The notes under the pieces: generated by a model
Seen by the model: the letters and a program-made list of their open reading frames with translations, nothing else
What the model was told of the DNA's origin: nothing
The model's database searches: none
Made by a program: the position numbers and the translations under genes
Source: Geodermatophilus sp. DSM 45219
GTDB lineage: Bacteria; Actinomycetota; Actinomycetes; Mycobacteriales; Geodermatophilaceae
Assembly: GCF_900104025.1 (NCBI RefSeq)
Contig: NZ_FNIQ01000003.1
Coordinates: forward strand, 496,001 to 560,000
Direction of reading: 5' to 3'
DNA: 64,000 nucleotides
Shown here: in pieces, positions 1 through 9,107 of the stretch
Numbering within the stretch: position 1 is the first letter of the stretch
Layout of the letters: the number at the start of each line of letters is the position of its first letter

Positions 1-1005
1 GTGCAGTTCCACCCGGCGTCGCTGTCCCAGCACCTGGCCAACGGCCGGCCGTGGGACCTCGACCGCACCGACGGCGGGCTGATGGTGCTGCCGCCCTACC
101 AGGGCACCGACCGGGCTGGCTGGAACACCGGCACGGCGAACTCGCTGTGGCGGTACGCGCCGCTGGTCCGCGACTTCGCCGCCGACGCGGTGGTGGTGGT
201 GAGCGCCGACGCCGTCTACAAGCTGGACTACCGCGAGGTCGTCGACGCGCACCTGGGCTCGGGCGCGGAGGTCACGATGGTCACCACCGAGGTCGCCGCG
301 GACGACGCCTCGCGCTACGGCATCGTCGAGGTCGGGGAGGACGGCCGGATCACCGACTACGCCTACAAGCCCGACGAGCCGCGCAGCACCACCGCGACCA
401 ACGAGGTGTTCGTCTTCTCCCCCGGCCCGACGCTGGACCGGCTGGAGGCACTGCAGGACGAACACGGCGAGGAGGGCCTGGAGGACCTCGGCACCCACCT
501 GCTCCCGGCGCAGACCCGCGACGGCGCGGCCCGCGCGTACCGGTTCGACGGCTACTGGCGCGACGTGGGCACCGTGGAGTCCTACTGGCAGGCCCACCAC
601 GAGTTCCGCTCCCCCCAGCCGCCGCTGGACCTCGACGACCCGGACTGGGCCGTGCACACCCGCGGCGGGCGGCGCAGCGCCGCCCGGATCCTGCGCGGCG
701 CGGAGGTGGAGGACAGCCTGGTGTCCGGCGGCACCCGCGTGGGCGGCCGGGTGATCGGCTCGGTGCTCTCCCCCGGCGTCGTCGTGGAGGCCGGGGCGAC
801 CGTCGTCGACTCGGTGCTGCTGCCCGGCGCCCGCGTCCGGACCGGGGCCACGGTGACCCGCGCGGTGCTCGACGACGGCGTGGTGGTCGGCGAGCGGGCC
901 ACGGTGGGTGGGGACGAGGGAGTCAGCCTGGTCGGCCGCCGTGCGGAGGTGCCGGCCGGCAGCGAGCTCCCCGCCGGCGCCCGCTTCCCCGACCCCGAGG
1001 ACTGA
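1..1005 (+). CDS. glgC: Glucose-1-phosphate adenylyltransferase (ADP-glucose pyrophosphorylase), 5'-truncated by window edge
   Basis: Would make ADP-glucose from glucose-1-phosphate and ATP, the committed step of bacterial glycogen synthesis. The visible 334 residues carry the family's NTase middle (WNTGTANSLWR, VVVSADAVYKLDY, GYWRDVGTVESYW) followed by a C-terminal left-handed beta-helix of hexapeptide-like repeats (about 225-325). The N-terminal nucleotide-binding loop of the family is absent, and full-length GlgC is about 400 residues, so the gene starts before the window. The GTG at position 1 is probably an internal codon. Stop is TGA at 1003-1005, followed by a hairpin. Family assignment is firm; the start is unknown. 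Confidence 0.9.
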   Translation: MQFHPASLSQHLANGRPWDLDRTDGGLMVLPPYQGTDRAGWNTGTANSLWRYAPLVRDFAADAVVVVSADAVYKLDYREVVDAHLGSGAEVTMVTTEVAADDASRYGIVEVGEDGRITDYAYKPDEPRSTTATNEVFVFSPGPTLDRLEALQDEHGEEGLEDLGTHLLPAQTRDGAARAYRFDGYWRDVGTVESYWQAHHEFRSPQPPLDLDDPDWAVHTRGGRRSAARILRGAEVEDSLVSGGTRVGGRVIGSVLSPGVVVEAGATVVDSVLLPGARVRTGATVTRAVLDDGVVVGERATVGGDEGVSLVGRRAEVPAGSELPAGARFPDPED

Positions 1006-1007
1006 AG

Positions 1008-1050
1008 GAGCCCGACGGCCGGCAGCGCCGACTGCCGGGAAGTCGGGCTC
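1008..1050 (+). terminator. Hairpin terminator after glgC
   Basis: GAGCCCGAC (1008-1016) pairs perfectly with GTCGGGCTC (1042-1050), and an inner CGGCAG/CTGCCG pair extends the stem. It begins three bases after the glgC stop. There is no clear U-tract (TCCTCC follows), as is common in high-GC actinobacteria. It may also stop the convergent transcript of the triple-CheW gene ending at 1109. Confidence 0.6.
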
Positions 1051-1108
1051 TCCTCCAGCGCCCTGGCCCCGACTACACCGCAGTTGCGCGGGAACCGCCG
1101 CCAGCGGG

Positions 1109-2662
1109 TCAGCAGCCGGTGAGGACGACCTCGCGCAGTTCCTCCAGCCGTGGCTCACCCGTCCCGGAGAACTCGCGGGCCAGGGCCCGCAGGTCGATGT
1201 CGGGCAGCAGCCGGGCCTCGGACCCCAGCTGCACGAGCGGTGCCCTCTGGAGCACCCGCGGCCCGGCACCGGCCGGGCCCCGGCGCGCCTGCTCCGGGTC
1301 GCGCCAGGTGAGCGGCTCGATGCCGCGCAGCGCACCGATCGCGAAGGCGACCCGGGCACCGTCGACCTCGACGAGCAGCAGGCAGGAGGTCACCGACCCG
1401 CCGGCCGGGGACCGCCCCAGCACGGTGGCCAGGTCGACCACCGGCACCGCGGCGTCCCGGTGCAAGGCCACGCCCAGGACGGCACCCCCGACGTCGGCCG
1501 GGAGCAGGTCGGAGGGGAACGGCAGGATCTCGCCGACCTGGTCCAGCGGCGTGGCGACGTCCACGCCGGCCGAGTGCAGCAGGTAGGGACGGCCGGCGCC
1601 GTCGACCGCGTCCTCGGTGCCGGAACGCGGCGTGGGCACCGCCGGGTCGGCCGCGTCGCTCCGCGTGTTGACCGTGGCGAGGCTGACCAGGTCGGGCTCG
1701 GCCATCAGCGCCGTCCCGTCGAGGACCAGGCAGGCCGCCGCCCCGCCGGGCTGCACCGTCCCGGTCAGCAGGTCCGGCCGGCGGGTCGCCGCCGGTGGGA
1801 AGGGCAGCACACCGGCGGCGGGGACCTCCAGCAGGTCCAGCAGCTCGTCGAGGGCGAGCACGACGTACCCGTGCCCCAGGTCGAGCACGAGACCGGCCCC
1901 CGCGTCGCCGTCGGGCATCCGGCCCAGGCCCAGCAGGGCGAGCGGGTCGACGACGGGCACCTCGGAACCGGCGAAGTCGACGACGCCGCGGCACAGCGGC
2001 CCGGTCAGCACCGACGGGCGCGGCGTGAGACCGGGCAGCGTGGTGTGCACGGCGGCCACGTCGAGAGCGAGGACCGACTCGCCGCAGCGGACGGTGACCA
2101 GGCGCCGCACGGGCGCGCCGGTGCCGTCGCCCGGCTCGTCGAGCGGAGCCGCGGCCCGCGTCAGGTCGCGGACGACGGGGACCCCCGGCCGGCCGAGGAC
2201 CGCCGCCGCGTCGAGCACGCTGACCGGGCAGCCGGTCTCCGGGTGGAGGAACGCGGAGGCGAACAGCAGCTCACCCGCGGTGGCGGTGACCGGGACCAGC
2301 GCCGCCTCCCGCACCCGCACCATGCCCCGCACCTCGTCGACGAGCAGGCCCAGCGCCGAGCCGCCGTGCGCCACCACGACGGTGACCTGGTCCGGGCCCC
2401 GGTCCGCCGGCCGGCCGATGAGCGGCCGCAGGTCGAGCACCGGGAGCACCAGCGTCCGCAGCGGCATCGCCCCGAGCAGGCCGTCGGCGGCCGCCGGCAG
2501 GCCGGCCAGCCGCGCCGGGCACGGCACCACCTCGCGCAGCGAGGCCAGCGGGACGGCGACGTCCATGTCGGCCAGCCGGAGCAGGCCGAAGACGGCGTCG
2601 GCTCCCGTGGGCGCCGCCGGCGTGCCGGTGGCCGGGGCGGGGGAGGTCGCGGGGGACACCAC
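1109..2662 (-). CDS. Chemotaxis coupling protein with three CheW-like domains
   Basis: CheW domains link chemoreceptors to the kinase CheA. This 517-residue protein is three such beta-barrel domains in tandem with no other recognisable domain. Domain 1 spans about 22-165 (start VFGLLRLADMDVAVPLASL), domain 2 about 185-330 and domain 3 about 350-505. Ordinary CheW is about 150 residues with one domain. It lies 2 bp downstream of the four-PAS receptor on the same strand, so the two are surely co-transcribed. I infer a scaffold that joins several receptors or CheA units. Start is GTG at 2662. Domain 2 is the most divergent and could be a weaker binder. Confidence 0.8.
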   Translation of the reverse strand: MVSPATSPAPATGTPAAPTGADAVFGLLRLADMDVAVPLASLREVVPCPARLAGLPAAADGLLGAMPLRTLVLPVLDLRPLIGRPADRGPDQVTVVVAHGGSALGLLVDEVRGMVRVREAALVPVTATAGELLFASAFLHPETGCPVSVLDAAAVLGRPGVPVVRDLTRAAAPLDEPGDGTGAPVRRLVTVRCGESVLALDVAAVHTTLPGLTPRPSVLTGPLCRGVVDFAGSEVPVVDPLALLGLGRMPDGDAGAGLVLDLGHGYVVLALDELLDLLEVPAAGVLPFPPAATRRPDLLTGTVQPGGAAACLVLDGTALMAEPDLVSLATVNTRSDAADPAVPTPRSGTEDAVDGAGRPYLLHSAGVDVATPLDQVGEILPFPSDLLPADVGGAVLGVALHRDAAVPVVDLATVLGRSPAGGSVTSCLLLVEVDGARVAFAIGALRGIEPLTWRDPEQARRGPAGAGPRVLQRAPLVQLGSEARLLPDIDLRALAREFSGTGEPRLEELREVVLTGC

Positions 2663-2664
2663 GG

Positions 2665-4749
2665 TCAGGAACCGGTGTCGACGGTGGCCAGCTCGTTGAT
2701 GAGCTTGTCCACCTCCTGCGAGGCCGCCTGCTGGACCCGCGTGGACTCCGAGATCGTCCTGATCGCCTCGTTCGTGCGGGCCACGCTGCTGGCGATCCGC
2801 TCGAACGCGCCCTCGGCCCGCTTGGAGACCTCCGAGCCCTGGTCCACCCGCTCGGCGGACTCCTCGATCAGCTTGCCGATCTGCTGGGCGGCCTCCGACG
2901 ACCGCTCGGCGAGCTTGCGCACCTCACCGGCGACGATGGAGAACCCGACGCCGTGCTCGCCGGCCCGCGCGGCCTCGATGGAGGCGTTGAACGCCAGCAG
3001 GTTGGTCTGGTTGGCGATCTCGCCCATCACCCGCACGATCTCGCCGATCGACGTCGAGGACTTCTGGATCAGGCCGATCGCCTCCAGCGACGCCCGCAGC
3101 GCCTCCACGCCCTGCTCGGCGTTGCCCGACGTCTCCTGCGCCAGGTCGGTGGCCGTCCGCGAGCTGCGGGAGATCTCGTCGATGGACGTCGCGAGGTTGC
3201 GCACCGTGGCGGTCATGTCCCGGGCGCCCTGGGCGACCTTCTTCTCCTTCTCCACCTGCTCGGTGATGTCGAAGGCGTACTTGACCACCTTGAACGGCGT
3301 GCCCGACAGGTCGAGGACCGGCGTGTACGTCGCCTGGATGTAGACGTCGCGGCCGTAGTTGCCCTTGCGGTGGAACCGCCCGGCGACGCTCTCCCCCCGG
3401 CCCAGGCGCAGCCAGAAGTCGCGGTACTCCTGCGACTGCTTGTAGTCGTCGGAGCAGAACATGCTGTGGTGCTGGCCGGTGATCTGGCGCAGCGAGTAGC
3501 CCATCGTGCGCAGGAAGTTCTCGTTGGCGGCCAGCACGGTGCCCTCGAGGTCGAACTCGATGACCGCCTGGGAGGCGTCGACGGCGTTGATGCGCGCCTC
3601 GATCTCGGCGTTGCGCAGCTTGGCCTCGGAGACGTCGCTGGCGAACTTGACCACCTTGAAGGGCCGGCCCTCGGCGTCGAAGATCGGGTTGTAGGTGGCC
3701 TGCAGCCAGATCTCCTGCCCGTTCTTCCTCAGCCGCTTGTACTCCCCGCCCTCGAAGTGGCCGGCGCCCAGCCGCTCCCAGAAGTCGGCGTACTCCTGGC
3801 TCTGCGCCAGCTGCGGCTCGCAGAAGACCCGGTGGTGCTTGCCCTCGATCTCGGCGAGCCGGTACCCCATGGCGTCGCAGAAGTTCTGGTTGGCCGTGAT
3901 GATCGTGCCGTCGAGCGCGAACTCGATGACCGCCTGAGCCCGGTCCAGGGCAGCGACCTTGCCGAGGTACTCGGCGGTGCGCAGCTGGTCCGCGCTGATG
4001 TCGCTGGCGAACTTGACGATCTTGACCGGCCGACCGGTCGGGTCGAGGATCGGGTTGTAGGTCGCCTGCAGCCACACCTCCCGGCCGCCCTTGGCGAGCC
4101 GCTTGTACTGGCCGCTCGTGAACTGGCCGCGCGCGAGGTCGTGCCAGAAGTCGGCGTACTCGGGGCTGGCGGCCAGTTCCGGCTCGCAGAACACCCGGTG
4201 GTGCTTGCCCTGGACCTCGGCGAGCGTGTAGCCCATCGTCTCGAGGAAGTTGGCGTTGGCGGTGAGCACCCGGCCGGACAGGTCGAACTCGATGACGGCC
4301 TGCGCGCGGTCGATCGCCGTCACCTTGCCGAGGTGGTCGATCGTGGCGAGCTTGGCGGCGGTCACGTCGCTGGCGAACTTGATCACCTTGACCGGCACGC
4401 CGTCGCCGTCCAGGACCGGGTTGTAGCTGGCCTGCAGCCAGATCTCGGTGCCGTCCTTGCGCAGCCGGCGGAACTCGCCGGACACGTGGGCGCCGCCGGC
4501 CAGCTGGACCCAGAAGTCGGCGTACTCCTGGCTCTCGGCGTGGGCGGGGTCGCAGAAGATGCGGTGGTGCTGGCCGCGGACCTCCTCCAGCGACCAGCCC
4601 ACGGCGTCGAGGAAGTTGCGGTTCGCGGTGATGATCGTGCCGTCGACGGCGAACTCGATGACCGCCTGCGAGCGGTGGATCGCGTCGATGACGCTCTGGA
4701 ACTCGTGCAGCGTCTGGGTGACAGGGGTCTTGTCGGCAGCCGAGGCCAT
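2665..4749 (-). CDS. Soluble methyl-accepting chemotaxis protein with four PAS domains
   Basis: A cytoplasmic chemoreceptor of 694 residues without transmembrane segments. Four PAS/PAC repeats of about 120 residues fill residues 20-505. Each has AVIEF near its start, a central (R/K)HH or QHH motif ([10 protein letters not shown] in repeats 2 and 3), IWLQATYNP-type strands and a closing [10 protein letters not shown] short signalling helix hairpin follows, with tip [19 protein letters not shown]. Architecture resembles the multi-PAS BdlA/Aer-2 group; such PAS domains can bind haem or flavin, but no ligand can be assigned here. The signalling region is shorter than in the transmembrane MCPs nearby, so it may sit in a separate array. 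ATG at 4749 has GGAAGG nine bases upstream. First gene of a two-gene unit with the triple-CheW gene. Confidence 0.88.
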   Translation of the reverse strand: MASAADKTPVTQTLHEFQSVIDAIHRSQAVIEFAVDGTIITANRNFLDAVGWSLEEVRGQHHRIFCDPAHAESQEYADFWVQLAGGAHVSGEFRRLRKDGTEIWLQASYNPVLDGDGVPVKVIKFASDVTAAKLATIDHLGKVTAIDRAQAVIEFDLSGRVLTANANFLETMGYTLAEVQGKHHRVFCEPELAASPEYADFWHDLARGQFTSGQYKRLAKGGREVWLQATYNPILDPTGRPVKIVKFASDISADQLRTAEYLGKVAALDRAQAVIEFALDGTIITANQNFCDAMGYRLAEIEGKHHRVFCEPQLAQSQEYADFWERLGAGHFEGGEYKRLRKNGQEIWLQATYNPIFDAEGRPFKVVKFASDVSEAKLRNAEIEARINAVDASQAVIEFDLEGTVLAANENFLRTMGYSLRQITGQHHSMFCSDDYKQSQEYRDFWLRLGRGESVAGRFHRKGNYGRDVYIQATYTPVLDLSGTPFKVVKYAFDITEQVEKEKKVAQGARDMTATVRNLATSIDEISRSSRTATDLAQETSGNAEQGVEALRASLEAIGLIQKSSTSIGEIVRVMGEIANQTNLLAFNASIEAARAGEHGVGFSIVAGEVRKLAERSSEAAQQIGKLIEESAERVDQGSEVSKRAEGAFERIASSVARTNEAIRTISESTRVQQAASQEVDKLINELATVDTGS

Positions 4750-4909
4750 GGGTGAGCGCCTTCCGGGACGTGTGCGCCCGGACCTCTGTGACCGGGACGC
4801 CGGGACCTTCGGCCCTGGCCGCCCTGGCCTTGAGTCCAGTTCCGTTCCGGCTCCCCGCTAGGGGTGAGGAATCCGCCGCTCCTCGCCCGGGACGCGCTCC
4901 CGGGGCGTC

Positions 4910-5791
4910 CTACGGGAGGCGGACGGCCAGCACGGCCGCCGAGGTCGCGTCGAGCAGGTCGGCCATGACGATGCCCTGCACGCAGCCGGCGACGGCGTTC
5001 CAGGCCCCCGCGGCGGCGGAGGAGGGGTCGAAGCCGCCGTCGAGGAACGCCCGGACGGCGAGCAGCTGGGCGGTGGCCAGCGTCCGGGTGCGGCCGGTGA
5101 CGTGCGCGGCCCAGGACGCCTCGTGCATCGCGGCCGCCCACGGACGGCGCTCGGCGCGGGAGGCGTCGACGGCGGTCATCCAGCGGGCCCGCCCGGCGGC
5201 GTCCAGGGCGCGCAGGCCGGTCAGCAGCCCGGACAGCTCGCCGGTGGCCGGGCCCAGGTCGAGCTCCGGCGTGGTGGCGACCCCGGTGGCGACGGCGACG
5301 CCGAACGGGCCGGTCAGCTGGCGGTGCACCAGCGGCGGCAGCACCGCGGCGGCCCAGGAGCCCACGGCGGCGTCGGCGAGCACGTCGGCCGCGGCGTCCC
5401 GCACGTCCGGGTCCACCAGGGCGGCAGCCGGGTGCTCGGGGCCGAGGACGTCCTCGCGGAGCACCCGCTCGAGGGCGGCGGCGTCCCCGATCGTGCTGCG
5501 CTCGAGCTGGGCGACGAGCACGGCGGCCCGGTCGCTGCCGGGCAGCGGGTCGGCGGCGGTGCGCAGGTGCGGGACGGCGGCGGCCAGCTCGCGTGCCTTC
5601 CGCGCGCGGACGGCGACGACCGCGCGCTGCTCGCGGTCCCGGCCGGCGGCGGGGTGCACCGCGGCCAGCCGCTCGAGCGCGGGGGCGTCGGCGGCGAGCC
5701 CGGCGAGGAGGGTGTCGGCGACGGCGCGGCCGGCCGGCAGGCGGACCAGGTCGAAGCCGAGCGTGGCGGCACTGACCAGCGAATAGGGCAC
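4910..5791 (-). CDS. Unrecognised protein between the two chemotaxis units
   Basis: I do not recognise a family. The product is about 293 residues, alanine- and leucine-rich, probably all-helical, with no signal peptide or clear membrane span. Codon use is typical for the window. I place the start at GTG 5791 because GGGAGG sits six bases upstream; the frame stays open to 5917, but that upstream stretch is arginine- and proline-rich and looks non-coding. Stop is TAG at 4910. It lies between cheW and the four-PAS receptor on the same strand, so a chemotaxis or motility role is possible, but this is only position. Confidence 0.7.
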   Translation of the reverse strand: MPYSLVSAATLGFDLVRLPAGRAVADTLLAGLAADAPALERLAAVHPAAGRDREQRAVVAVRARKARELAAAVPHLRTAADPLPGSDRAAVLVAQLERSTIGDAAALERVLREDVLGPEHPAAALVDPDVRDAAADVLADAAVGSWAAAVLPPLVHRQLTGPFGVAVATGVATTPELDLGPATGELSGLLTGLRALDAAGRARWMTAVDASRAERRPWAAAMHEASWAAHVTGRTRTLATAQLLAVRAFLDGGFDPSSAAAGAWNAVAGCVQGIVMADLLDATSAAVLAVRLP

Positions 5792-6057
5792 GGCAGGCCT
5801 CCCAGACGACGTCCCCCGAGGTGAGGTCGCTCCAGACTGACCGTGACCGGCGCGCAGCGCCACGTGAGCGTCACCCGGTGGCCGGACCCCCCAGGGGTGA
5901 GCCGTCGCGCGCCGCACTGGACCGTCCCCACGCGATCACACTCCGTAGCCGGACGTGCGCCGACCCCCGGCCGGACGACCCTCCGGAGAGAGGGGCCGCC
6001 GACCGGGGGTCGGGGGAGGAGCGCAGGCCGCCGGGGAAGGTCCGGCCGCGCCCGAGT
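5792..6057. other. Intergenic region with a large inverted repeat
   Basis: No gene is supported here. A 15-bp near-perfect inverted repeat (5960-5974 with 5999-6013, one mismatch, arms rich in GACCCCCGG) could form a strong hairpin. The promoter of the unrecognised gene at 4910-5791 should lie in the part next to 5791. The dispersed repeat at 6058-6133 closes the region. Confidence 0.5.
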
Positions 6058-6133
6058 GGTGAGGTGCTGGAACGGCCACCCTTCAGGGACCCGCGCCGAG
6101 CGGGCGAGGCGTGGGGGGAAGGGTGGTCCTTCA
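6058..6133 (-). repeat. Family A dispersed repeat at the 3' end of cheW
   Basis: On the minus strand it starts with the cheW stop (TGAAGGACCACCC) and ends GGCCGTTCCAGCACCTCACC. Outer arms ACCACCCTTC/GAAGGGTGGC pair to a hairpin. The same layout recurs at 21440-21516, 26207-26276, 28193-28320, 29200-29280 and 34925-34990, always read in the sense of the gene it follows. A terminator or mRNA 3' end element is the likely role. Confidence 0.7.
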
Positions 6134-6586
6134 GGGGCTGACGGCCTTGTGCACGTCGAGGGCCAGCAGCAGCTGACCGTCGAGCTTGAACGCGCCGCGG
6201 ATCAGGTCGCGCGCCTGCCCGGCGAGGGTGTCCGGCGGGGCCTCGAAGTCGGCCGGGTCGACGTCGACGACGTCGGCGATGGCGTCGACCAGCAGGCTCA
6301 CCGCCTCCCCGTGCAGCCGGACGACGATGACGACGGCGTCGGTGCCCTCGGGGCGGCTGGGCCGGCCCAGCCGCTCGCGCAGCTCGATCGCGGTCACCAC
6401 CTGCCCGCGCAGGTTGATCAGGCCGGCGACGGCGGCCGGCGCCAGCGGCACGCGGGTCAGGCCCTGGCTCTTGAGCACCTCCTGCACGTGCGCCACCTCG
6501 ACGCCGTAGAGGTCGCCGTCGAGCCAGAAGGTGGCCAGCTGGCCGCCGATGGCTGCTGCCGGGCGAGCGGCCTGGGCAGTGGTCAC
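6131..6586 (-). CDS. cheW: Chemotaxis coupling protein CheW
   Basis: Single-domain CheW of 151 residues that bridges CheA and MCPs. Features include the N-terminal FWLDGDLYGVEVAHVQEVL strand-helix, the GLINLRGQVVTAIELRERL segment typical of CheW, and a C-terminal AFKLDGQLLLALDVHK. Start GTG at 6586 overlaps the cheA stop by four bases (GTGA), so the two are translationally coupled. Its stop is the first codon of a family A repeat. Confidence 0.95.
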   Translation of the reverse strand: MTTAQAARPAAAIGGQLATFWLDGDLYGVEVAHVQEVLKSQGLTRVPLAPAAVAGLINLRGQVVTAIELRERLGRPSRPEGTDAVVIVVRLHGEAVSLLVDAIADVVDVDPADFEAPPDTLAGQARDLIRGAFKLDGQLLLALDVHKAVSP

Positions 6587-8976
6587 AGGGAGACCTCCAG
6601 GAGGGACGCGGGGACGCCGTCCGGCGTCCCGGGGACGGGGGCGGAGTAGAAGGCGGGGTCGGCGGCGAGGATCGCCGCGCGCACGTCGAGCAGCTCGGTG
6701 ACCTTGTCGCCGAGGACGGCCGAGCCCAGCAGGCCCATGTCGTCGATGTCGCTGCGCACTGCCGCCTCGCCGTCGACGATGTCGAGGATCTCCTCGACCA
6801 CGATGGCCACGCTGCGCCCGTGGTCGGTGTAGACGATCACCTCGAGGACCTCGCGCTCGCTGTCGCCGAAGGCGCCCAGGTGCCGGTCGAGCCGGACGAT
6901 CGGCAGGATCGCGCCGCGGTACTGCACGACCTCGCGGTTGCCGACGCGCTCGACCGACTCGGTGCGCACCTGCTCCAGCCGGGTGACCGTGTCCAGCGGG
7001 ATGGCGACCCGGCGGCCGCCGCCGATGGCGGCCAGCAGCATCCGCTGGCGCTCGGCGTCGGTGGCCGCGGCCTGCAGCGCCGCCGTGCGGGACTCCTGTC
7101 GCTCGCTGGTCTCGGTGCGCAGTGCCCGGCGGGCCAGTGCCTGCACGTCGAGGATGAGCGCCACGGTGCCGTCGCCGAGCACGGTCGCGCCGGAGTAGAG
7201 GCCGATCGCCTTGAGCTGGCCGCCGACGGCCTTGACGACGATCTCCTCGGTGTTGATCACCCGGTCGACGACGAGGCCGAAGCGCCGGCCCTCCGAGCGC
7301 AGGACGGCGATGACCACGTGCCCGTCGTGCCGGTCGGAGGTCAGCCCCAGGACGTCGGTGAGCCGGACGAGCGGCAGCAGCTCGCCGCGCAGCCGGTAGA
7401 CCGGCGCGCCGCCGACCTCCTCGACGGCGTTGGCCGCCTTCTCGGCGTCGAGGGAGACCAGCTCCTGCAGGCTGATCTGCGGGATGGCGTAGCGGTCACC
7501 GGCGCACTCCACGGTCAGCGCCGGGACGATGGCCAGGGTCAGCGGGATGCGCAGCCGGGTGCAGGTGCCCCGGCCGGGGACCGACTCGACCTCGATGGTG
7601 CCGCCGATGGACTCGATGTTGGTCTTGACGACGTCCATGCCGACGCCGCGGCCGGAGACGTTGGTGACCTTCGCGGCGGTCGAGAACCCGGGCAGGAAGA
7701 CCATCTGCAGGATGTCCTGCGGGCTCATCCGGGCCAGCGCCTCGGCGGTGACCAGCCCGCGCTCGACCGCCTTGGCGCCGATCCGGGCCGGGTCGATGCC
7801 GGCGCCGTCGTCGGCGACCTCGACGACGACCTGGCCGCTCTCGTGCCGGGCGCGCAGGGTCAGCACGCCCTCGGCCGGCTTGCCGGCCCGCACGCGCGCG
7901 TCGGCGTCCTCGATGCCGTGGTCGACGGAGTTGCGGACCAGGTGGGTCAGCGGGTCCTTGACCGCCTCGAGCAGGGTCTTGTCCAGCTCGGTGTCGCGGC
8001 CCTCCATCTCCAGCCGGATGGACTTCTCCAGCTGCAGGCCCAGGTCGCGGACGACGCGCGGCAGCTTGGACCAGATGTGGTCGATCGGCTGCATGCGCGT
8101 CTTCATGACGCCCTCCTGCAGCTCGCTGGCGATGAGGTTGAGCCGCTGCGAGGCGCGCACCAGGTCGGTGTCGGTGGAGCGCCCGACGTACTGGACGATC
8201 TGGTTGCGGGTGAGCACCAGCTCCCCGACCAGCAGCATGAGCTCGTCGAGCAGGTCGACGTCCACCCGGATGGTGCTGTCGGCGACCGCCCGGCGGGTCT
8301 GGCCGGTGCCGCTCTCGGCGGCGGGGACGGCGTCGCCGTCGGGCGCGGCGGGGACGGCGTCGCCGTCGGGCGCGGCGGCCTCGGGCTCGGGGGCGGACTC
8401 GGCGACCGGCGCCGGCCGCGGCGCCGGGACCTCGGCCGCGGGGGCCGGCACCTCGGCGGCGGGCGCGGTGTCCGCGGTGGCCTCCGCGGCCTTCGTGGCG
8501 GCCGCCTTCTTGGGGGCGCGCTTGCGCGCGGGCGCCTTGGCTGCGGCAACCGGCTCGGCGGGGACCGGCGCGGGCGCCGGCTCGGCCGGGGCGTCCTCCA
8601 TCGCGGCGCTGATGCCCGCGACGACGGCGGAGACGTCGACCGACCCCTCGCCGCCGTTGGCCTCGATGGAGGCGAGCAGGGAGCGGACGGTGTCCACCAT
8701 CTGCAGCAGCACGCTGGTCCGCTGCGGGGTCAGCTCCAGCGCGCCGTCCCGCAGCCGGGAGAGCATGTTCTCGCCGACGTGGGTGACCTCCTCCAGGCGG
8801 TGGAACGCCAGGAAGCCGCTGGTCCCCTTGATGGTGTGGATCGTGCGGAAGATGCTCGAGAGCCGCTCGCGGGAGTCGGGCTCCTGCTCGAGAGCGACCA
8901 GGTCGGCGTCCAGCTGGTCGAGGTTCTCGTGGCTCTCGACCAGGAACTCCTCGACGATGTCGTCCAGACCGTCCAC
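6583..8976 (-). CDS. cheA: Chemotaxis histidine kinase CheA with two C-terminal CheW domains
   Basis: Autophosphorylates on histidine and passes phosphate to response regulators. Domains: HPt about 1-105 with phospho-acceptor His47 in FRTIHTIKGTSG; a long Ala/Pro-rich linker about 130-235; dimerisation helices from ELMLLVGELVLTRNQ; a GHKL ATPase with N-box HLVRNSVDHGIED, ADDGAGID and GRGVGMDVVK; a CheW/P5 domain at about 465-600; and a second CheW-like domain at about 640-785. No P2 (CheY-docking) domain is evident, because the linker is low-complexity. Usual CheA is about 650-750 residues with one CheW domain. Start is GTG 8976 with a weak AGAAGAG upstream. Confidence 0.95.
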   Translation of the reverse strand: MDGLDDIVEEFLVESHENLDQLDADLVALEQEPDSRERLSSIFRTIHTIKGTSGFLAFHRLEEVTHVGENMLSRLRDGALELTPQRTSVLLQMVDTVRSLLASIEANGGEGSVDVSAVVAGISAAMEDAPAEPAPAPVPAEPVAAAKAPARKRAPKKAAATKAAEATADTAPAAEVPAPAAEVPAPRPAPVAESAPEPEAAAPDGDAVPAAPDGDAVPAAESGTGQTRRAVADSTIRVDVDLLDELMLLVGELVLTRNQIVQYVGRSTDTDLVRASQRLNLIASELQEGVMKTRMQPIDHIWSKLPRVVRDLGLQLEKSIRLEMEGRDTELDKTLLEAVKDPLTHLVRNSVDHGIEDADARVRAGKPAEGVLTLRARHESGQVVVEVADDGAGIDPARIGAKAVERGLVTAEALARMSPQDILQMVFLPGFSTAAKVTNVSGRGVGMDVVKTNIESIGGTIEVESVPGRGTCTRLRIPLTLAIVPALTVECAGDRYAIPQISLQELVSLDAEKAANAVEEVGGAPVYRLRGELLPLVRLTDVLGLTSDRHDGHVVIAVLRSEGRRFGLVVDRVINTEEIVVKAVGGQLKAIGLYSGATVLGDGTVALILDVQALARRALRTETSERQESRTAALQAAATDAERQRMLLAAIGGGRRVAIPLDTVTRLEQVRTESVERVGNREVVQYRGAILPIVRLDRHLGAFGDSEREVLEVIVYTDHGRSVAIVVEEILDIVDGEAAVRSDIDDMGLLGSAVLGDKVTELLDVRAAILAADPAFYSAPVPGTPDGVPASLLEVSL
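8321..8374 (-). repeat. 27-bp perfect tandem duplication inside the cheA linker
   Basis: Two identical 27-bp units (8321-8347 and 8348-8374) encode a repeated nine-residue Ala/Pro/Asp segment in the interdomain linker. The duplication keeps frame. It is a likely length-polymorphic site between strains. Confidence 0.85.
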
Positions 8977-9070
8977 GTTGCTCTTCTCTCTTCGTACCGG
9001 AAGCGGGGGATGCGCTCTGGTGGGTGTTCGGCGGGAGTGGTGCTCAGGTCAAGCCCAACGGCCGACGTGG

Positions 9071-9101
9071 GCCCGCCGGCCGGGAGACCCCGGCCGGCGG
9101 G
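9071..9101 (-). terminator. Hairpin terminator after the MCP ending at 9108
   Basis: A 14-bp perfect GC stem (9071-9084 with 9088-9101) and a 3-base loop lie 6 bases past the MCP stop and upstream of cheA. It would limit readthrough from the MCP genes into cheA. Confidence 0.75.
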
Positions 9102-9107
9102 CGGTGC

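Noticed and set aside
2953-4755. Long open frames on the plus strand opposite the chemotaxis genes (also 6820-9114, 9024-11024, 10952-14545, 16191-18413)
   Set aside because: High-GC shadow frames: their products are repetitive Gly/Val/Arg/Asp-rich strings that mirror the real minus-strand genes, without ribosome sites or domains.
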